Below are positions 7,082 through 11,606 of a stretch of 11,606 nt of DNA, piece after piece; position 1 is the stretch's first letter, and each line of letters begins with the position of its first letter. The stretch comes from Gammaproteobacteria bacterium (GTDB lineage Bacteria; Pseudomonadota; Gammaproteobacteria; Enterobacterales; Alteromonadaceae): the NCBI GenBank assembly GCA_023481025.1, contig JAMCWV010000247.1, positions 1-11,606 on the forward strand. The letters are read 5' to 3'. Both the position numbers and the translations under genes were made by a program. Below the pieces are notes generated by a model that worked only from the letters and a program-made list of their open reading frames with translations, made no database searches and was not told the DNA's origin.

Positions 7082-9004
7082 ATGCCGATTCGTTTACTTC
7101 CCGCCCAGCTTGCTAACCAGATTGCCGCAGGTGAAGTGGTTGAGCGGCCGGCATCGGTTGTCAAAGAGCTAGTTGAGAACAGTTTAGATGCTGGCGCCAC
7201 TCAAATTTGGATCGATATTGAGCAAGGGGGCGCGCGACGAATTCGCATTCGTGATAACGGCAGCGGTATTGAGAAAGACGAATTGACGCTAGCTTTGAGC
7301 CGCCATGCCACCAGTAAAATCGCCACATTAGATGACCTCGAAGCTATATTAAGTTTGGGTTTCCGAGGGGAAGCGCTTGCGAGTATTAGTTCCGTATCCC
7401 GATTGCGATTAGCCTCCAAACCAGCGTCTCAAGCTGAAGGCTGGCAAGCGTGGTGTGAAGGCCGTGATATGGCGGTGCAATTGGCGCCAACCGCACACCC
7501 GCAAGGCACCACGGTAGACGTGCAAGATCTCTTCTTTAATACGCCGGCGCGGCGCAAGTTTTTGCGTACAGAAAAAACAGAATTTGGACACATTGATGAA
7601 GTGGTGCGCCGGATTGCCTTGGCGCGGCCAGCGGTGGAAATTCAGCTCAGTCATAATCAACAACCGCTGCGCCACTATCGACCGGTCGCGGTCAATGATT
7701 CGGCGCGACCGTCCGACCAAGAGCAGCAGCCACCTAGTGACGAACAGCAGGCCGCATGGGCGCGTCGGTTGGAGCAAATTGTTGGGAAACGTTTTAGTCA
7801 AGAAGCCGGATTTTTATTGAACCAGCAAGCGACGGACGAACTTACGTTATTTGGCTGGCTAGCACCACCGCAAGCGTGCCGCCACCAAGGCGATATTCAA
7901 TATATGTATGTGAATGGCCGCATGATGAAAGACAAGCTTTTGAGTCATGCCATTCGCCAAGCTTATGAAGGCCAATTGGCGGACGATCGCCAACCGACGT
8001 ATGTGCTGTATTTGCAGCTCCCAGCGCAACAAGTTGACGTAAATGTGCATCCGGCTAAACATGAAGTGCGCTTCCATCAAGCACGGCAAGTGCATGACTT
8101 TGTTTTAAGTTCGCTACGCGAAGCATTAGGGCAGCTGCAAGGGACGCCGGCCGTGAATCAAGATCCAGTGCGTCATCATTATCAGCAAGCTCAACGCACG
8201 CAAGCAGAAGCGCAAGCAACATCTGATTATTGGACCATGGCCGGCGGTATTTTACCGGGTGCCCGCGGCCTTGGATCGGGTAATGCGAGTGATGACGAGG
8301 GTGCTGTTGGCCGAGGTGTGAGCGCAAAGGCGGCACAAGAACCGACATTACAGTCTTATCAAGTGGCTGGGGCAGGTCACGAAAGCCATTCAAGCACGCG
8401 CGGAACCGACGGTGACCAGACAGGGTGGCAGCCATTGCAACTATTGAATCATCGATATTTGTTACTGAGCTGTGTGTCTACTAGCCAGGTGGCTTTATTT
8501 GACGTGCTGCGCGCTCATCAGTATTTGCGCACTCAGCAACTCGATGGGCAACTGGAGCAGGGGCTGAGTGGTCAACCGTTATTATTGCCGGTGCAACTGC
8601 AGATCGACAAAGCGATATTGACGGAAGCTCGGGTGTTACAGCGCCTCGGAATTTCCTACGAAACCCAACGTAGTGGCGCAAAAAGTTCGACGGATCAGCA
8701 GTGCATTCGACTGACGCAAGTGCCTGCCAGTTTGCGTCAGGCAAACTTAGCAGCAGTCATTCCTGAGTTGCTGCATTTGCTTTCGACTGGCTCTGCTACA
8801 CTAGAGTCGATGTCAGAAGTTGAACGTTTGCGGACACTGAATATCGCCCAATGGTTGGTTGCGCATGAGGCTAACATCCAATTTGATCGCAAGCGGGCGG
8901 AACAAATCTGGCAACAAATTGTGAATTCGGAGCCTCACGTTGAACCATGGTTGCATGTGCTGGACTGGCAAGAAAGCTTACGCAGTAAATCAAAATCATC
9001 ATGA
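7082..9004 (+). CDS. mutL: DNA mismatch repair protein MutL
   Basis: MutL is the ATP-dependent matchmaker that links MutS bound at a mismatch to MutH and UvrD. The GHKL ATPase domain (about 1-335) shows [10 protein letters not shown] (14-23), [13 protein letters not shown] (27-39) with the catalytic glutamate E29, DNGSGI (58-63), GFRGEAL (93-99), the [11 protein letters not shown] loop and [15 protein letters not shown] Gln/Ala/Gly-rich linker of low complexity (about 345-445) leads to the dimerisation domain (about 446-640). That domain lacks the DQHA-X2-E-X4-E metal site of nicking MutLs, consistent with a MutH-using gammaproteobacterium. Length 640 aa is normal. The ATG has GAGG (7073-7076) five bases upstream, inside the end of amiB. 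Confidence 0.97.
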   Translation: MPIRLLPAQLANQIAAGEVVERPASVVKELVENSLDAGATQIWIDIEQGGARRIRIRDNGSGIEKDELTLALSRHATSKIATLDDLEAILSLGFRGEALASISSVSRLRLASKPASQAEGWQAWCEGRDMAVQLAPTAHPQGTTVDVQDLFFNTPARRKFLRTEKTEFGHIDEVVRRIALARPAVEIQLSHNQQPLRHYRPVAVNDSARPSDQEQQPPSDEQQAAWARRLEQIVGKRFSQEAGFLLNQQATDELTLFGWLAPPQACRHQGDIQYMYVNGRMMKDKLLSHAIRQAYEGQLADDRQPTYVLYLQLPAQQVDVNVHPAKHEVRFHQARQVHDFVLSSLREALGQLQGTPAVNQDPVRHHYQQAQRTQAEAQATSDYWTMAGGILPGARGLGSGNASDDEGAVGRGVSAKAAQEPTLQSYQVAGAGHESHSSTRGTDGDQTGWQPLQLLNHRYLLLSCVSTSQVALFDVLRAHQYLRTQQLDGQLEQGLSGQPLLLPVQLQIDKAILTEARVLQRLGISYETQRSGAKSSTDQQCIRLTQVPASLRQANLAAVIPELLHLLSTGSATLESMSEVERLRTLNIAQWLVAHEANIQFDRKRAEQIWQQIVNSEPHVEPWLHVLDWQESLRSKSKSS

Positions 9005-9038
9005 TTTTTAACGTGAATTTAAGCAAGGTATTGTATTT

Positions 9039-10052
9039 GTGAGTGTTTCATTCCCATGGCCAGCAGGGCAAACCCACGCCAATTTTATTGAACATTTGCA
9101 GCGTGGGGTCATTTGTTTGAGTGGCCCAACGGCGGCAGGAAAAACAGCACTCGGCATGCAGCTCGCCGACGCACTACCGGTTGAGTTGGTCAGTGTCGAC
9201 TCCGCACTTATTTATCGCGATATGGACATTGGTACAGCAAAGCCAACTCCGGCAGAACTCAAGCAGTACCCTCATCACTTGGTCGATATTCGTGATCCGG
9301 CTGAGGTGTATTCAGCCGCAGACTTTCGCCGTGATGCATTACAATTGATTGGTGCCATTCGCGACCGAGGGAATATTCCGGTGCTTGTGGGCGGCACCAT
9401 GCTTTATTACCGAGCGTTATTGGCGGGTTTATCGAATCTTCCTGCGGCTGACCCACAAGTGCGCGCACACTTTCAGCAGCGTGCAGAGCAAGAGGGCTGG
9501 CAAACATTGCACGACGAGTTAGCACAAATCGATGCAGTAGCTGCAGCCCGAATTCACCCAAATGATCCGCAACGCTTATTGCGGGCTCTGGAAGTCCATA
9601 AAATTAGTGGACAGACCCTGACGGCACTCACTCGAACACAGCAGCCGGGGCTTGATTTACCAACTTGGCAAATTGCGTTGGCTCCACCCGATCGAAAAGT
9701 ATTACATGAGCGTATTGAGCAACGCTTTGATTTAATGCTGCAGCAGGGCTTCGCCGATGAAGTGGCAGCATTGCGGGGACGTGGCGACTTGCATCTCGAT
9801 TTACCGTCAATGCGTTGTGTGGGTTATCGACAAATGTGGCTGCACTTAGACGGTGAGCTGAGCTACGACGAAATGCGCGAACGCGGAATTATTGCCACGC
9901 GGCAGTTAGCTAAACGGCAAATAACCTGGTTACGGTCATGGCCGGGTTTGCAGTGGGTGAACCCGCTCGAAACCGATGCACTGCGTCAAATCGTCACAAT
10001 ATTGGCGGCTGAACCTGTTCCGCCAGAAACCTGGATAACAGAAAAAGTATAA
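9039..10052 (+). CDS. miaA: tRNA dimethylallyltransferase MiaA
   Basis: MiaA transfers a dimethylallyl group to N6 of A37 in tRNAs that read codons starting with U, the precursor of ms2i6A. Visible motifs are the P-loop GPTAAGKT (29-36), [17 protein letters not shown] (53-69), DIRDP (83-87), [10 protein letters not shown] (91-100), [12 protein letters not shown] (117-128), [14 protein letters not shown] (173-186) and the C-terminal [11 protein letters not shown] and [14 protein letters not shown]. It is 337 aa against about 316 in E. coli, with a slightly longer N-terminus. GTG at 9039 is the start, with AAGG (9025-9028) ten bases before it; the preceding gap after mutL is 34 bp. In E. coli miaA is cotranscribed with hfq and contains some of its promoters. 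Confidence 0.96.
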   Translation: MSVSFPWPAGQTHANFIEHLQRGVICLSGPTAAGKTALGMQLADALPVELVSVDSALIYRDMDIGTAKPTPAELKQYPHHLVDIRDPAEVYSAADFRRDALQLIGAIRDRGNIPVLVGGTMLYYRALLAGLSNLPAADPQVRAHFQQRAEQEGWQTLHDELAQIDAVAAARIHPNDPQRLLRALEVHKISGQTLTALTRTQQPGLDLPTWQIALAPPDRKVLHERIEQRFDLMLQQGFADEVAALRGRGDLHLDLPSMRCVGYRQMWLHLDGELSYDEMRERGIIATRQLAKRQITWLRSWPGLQWVNPLETDALRQIVTILAAEPVPPETWITEKV

Positions 10053-10055
10053 AAG

Positions 10056-10106
10056 CTGCTTGAAATATTTAGAAAAGTCCCAAAATCTATTTGGACGAAA
10101 AAGCAG
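10056..10106 (+). repeat. Two-part hairpin after miaA, possible weak terminator
   Basis: CTGCTT (10056-10061) pairs with AAGCAG (10101-10106), followed by TTTT (10107-10110). Inside it, GTCC-C-AAA (10077-10084) pairs with TTTGGAC (10090-10096), with one bulged C and a five-base loop. It starts four bases after the miaA stop. The long unpaired stretches make it a poor intrinsic terminator; it may attenuate transcription into hfq or act as an RNA 3' end. Confidence 0.35.
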
Positions 10107-10121
10107 TTTTGTTGCTAAACT

Positions 10122-10148
10122 CTGTGATAGTTTACCAAATGGTAATAT
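10122..10148 (+). promoter_or_regulatory. Probable extended -10 promoter for hfq with overlapping inverted repeat
   Basis: TAATAT (10143-10148) is one mismatch from the sigma-70 -10 box and is preceded by TGG (10140-10142), an extended -10. The -35 region is poor (CTGTGA, 10122-10127, 15-base spacing). Overlapping it is a perfect inverted repeat, TTACCA (10132-10137) and TGGTAA (10140-10145), which could be an operator. The transcript would start near 10155, giving hfq a leader of about 120 bases. Confidence 0.5.
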
Positions 10149-10184
10149 TATTCTGGCATGTCAGCGTCTTTACACTCGTTGTCT

Positions 10185-10520
<336 letters not shown>

Positions 10521-10527
10521 ATTAATC

Positions 10528-10547
10528 GCCTGGAAACAGGCTAGGAG
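10528..10547 (+). promoter_or_regulatory. GAAA-loop hairpin abutting the hflX ribosome binding site
   Basis: GCCTG (10528-10532) pairs perfectly with CAGGC (10537-10541) across a GAAA tetraloop, the stable GNRA class. One base later comes AGGAG (10543-10547), eight bases before the hflX TTG. There is no T-run, so it is not an intrinsic terminator. It may stabilise the 3' end of a processed hfq message or set spacing for hflX translation. Confidence 0.5.
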
Positions 10548-10555
10548 CGGCTTGC

Positions 10556-11606
10556 TTGTTTGAGCGGTATGAAGGTGGCGAGCAGGCCGTTTTGGTTCAT
10601 GTGGATTTTGCTCATGAATCAGCGCGCGAAGATCTCGAAGAACTCAAATTATTAGTTGCATCAGCCGGCGTTGAAGCCGTGTCTGTGGTAACAACCTCAC
10701 GTAAATCTCCAGACTCTCGGCTATTTATCGGCTCGGGAAAAACCGAAGAGGTCGCGGCCCTAGTGCAAAGCACTGGTGCGGAAGTGGTTATTTTTAATCA
10801 CGCGTTGTCGCCTTCGCAGGAGCGTAATATTGAGCGAGTTGTAAAAGCTCGTGTTCTTGATCGCACCGGTTTAATTCTTGATATTTTTGCCCAACGTGCC
10901 CGTACCCATGAGGGTAAATTGCAGGTTGAGCTGGCGCAGCTGCGTCACGTGTCGACTCGACTCATTCGCGGCTGGACTCACTTGGAACGACAGAAAGGGG
11001 GCATCGGTCTTCGTGGTCCGGGTGAAACCCAGCTGGAAACCGACCGTCGTTTAATTCGTGGTCGCATTAAGCATATTCTTAGTCGTTTAGACAAAGTGGA
11101 AAAACAACGCGAGCAAGGTCGCCGGTCAAGACAACGAGCGGAAATACCAACCATTGCTTTAGTGGGTTACACCAACGCGGGCAAGTCGACGCTCTTCAAC
11201 CGCTTAACTGACGCGAACGTGTATGCCGCAGACCAGCTATTTGCAACACTGGACCCAACTCTACGTAAATATGAATTGCCGGACGTTGGTTCGGTTATTT
11301 TTGCGGATACGGTCGGCTTTATTCGCCATTTACCACATGACCTTGTTGCGGCGTTTAAAGCAACGTTGCAGGAAACCAAAGACGCCGATTTGCTCATGCA
11401 CGTGATGGATTGTCATGACGAGCAAATGGCGGAAAACCGGCGTGAAGTCGATGCGGTTTTGGCTGAAATAGACGCTACTGACGTACCGCAATTGCTGGTG
11501 ATGAATAAACTTGATTTGGTGCCGGATCTGTCACCACGAATTGTCCGTAATGAACAAGGGAAACCACAGGAAGTGTGGCTCTCAGCGCAAACGGGTGAAG
11601 AGCGTC
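10556..11606 (+). CDS. hflX: Ribosome-splitting GTPase HflX (cut by the window edge)
   Basis: HflX is a translational GTPase-family ATPase/GTPase that binds the 50S subunit and splits stalled or heat-damaged ribosomes. The 350 codons present contain the N-terminal HflX domain with NHALSPSQERN, DRTGLILDIFAQRARTHEGK and GLRGPGETQLETDRR, then a helical linker and the G domain: G1 GYTNAGKST (204-212), G3 DTVGF (from 251) and G4 NKLD (317-320), with G5 SAQTG at the edge. The frame is open to the last base; by comparison with E. coli HflX (426 aa) about 75 residues are missing. The start is TTG at 10556 (reading MFERYEGGEQAV, like E. coli MFDRYDAGEQAV), with AGGAG eight bases before. In E. coli hflK and hflC follow. 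Confidence 0.96.
   Translation, partial: MFERYEGGEQAVLVHVDFAHESAREDLEELKLLVASAGVEAVSVVTTSRKSPDSRLFIGSGKTEEVAALVQSTGAEVVIFNHALSPSQERNIERVVKARVLDRTGLILDIFAQRARTHEGKLQVELAQLRHVSTRLIRGWTHLERQKGGIGLRGPGETQLETDRRLIRGRIKHILSRLDKVEKQREQGRRSRQRAEIPTIALVGYTNAGKSTLFNRLTDANVYAADQLFATLDPTLRKYELPDVGSVIFADTVGFIRHLPHDLVAAFKATLQETKDADLLMHVMDCHDEQMAENRREVDAVLAEIDATDVPQLLVMNKLDLVPDLSPRIVRNEQGKPQEVWLSAQTGEER

Noticed and set aside
7082..9004. MutL lacking the DQHA-type endonuclease motif as a degenerate gene
   Set aside because: Absence of this motif is normal in gammaproteobacteria that use MutH; the ATPase motifs and length are intact.
8992..9008. Palindrome AAAATCAT-C-ATGATTTT over the mutL stop, as a terminator
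   Set aside because: The stem is nearly all A/T with a tiny loop and the following T-run is short; miaA follows closely, so termination is unlikely.

Overview
This window looks like chromosomal DNA from a gammaproteobacterium, probably an Alteromonadales-type marine lineage. An Idiomarinaceae-like relative is a guess from the overall look of the proteins, not something shown here. The reason for the class call is gene order: nnrDE (yjeF), tsaE (yjeE), amiB, mutL, miaA, hfq, hflX is the classic gammaproteobacterial 'hfq superoperon', and queG lies divergently next to it as in E. coli. Almost all the DNA is housekeeping. I do not see a new defence, phage or metabolic system.

Layout. Bases 1-122 are the 3' end of a group II intron (domains V and VI) whose body lies left of the window. 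It stops 21 bp short of the end of yheS (144-2087, minus), an ABC-F ribosome-associated ATPase. A 117-bp region with nested inverted repeats separates yheS from the divergent yheV (2205-2414, plus), a small protein with a four-cysteine zinc-ribbon pattern. yheV converges on queG (2438-3574, minus), which shares a 57-bp divergent control region with the main plus-strand cluster.

The main cluster is nnrDE (3632-5200), tsaE (5257-5730), amiB (5727-7079, 4-bp overlap with tsaE), mutL (7082-9004, 2-bp gap), miaA (9039-10052), a 222-bp gap with a probable extended -10 promoter and several hairpins, hfq (10275-10520) and the first 350 codons of hflX (10556 to the right edge). All gaps other than the 222-bp one are 57 bp or less, so read-through transcription is likely.

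Functionally the cluster combines repair of damaged NAD(P)H (nnrDE), tRNA anticodon-loop modification (tsaE for t6A37, miaA for i6A37, and divergent queG for Q34), cell separation (amiB), mismatch repair (mutL), small-RNA regulation (hfq) and ribosome rescue or splitting (hflX). yheS adds another ribosome factor. An unusual feature of the window is the number of weak start codons. queG appears to start at CTG, amiB at GTG or possibly ATT, tsaE and hflX at TTG, and miaA at GTG. The queG start was fixed by extending the reading frame past the last standard start to recover the full family N-terminus.
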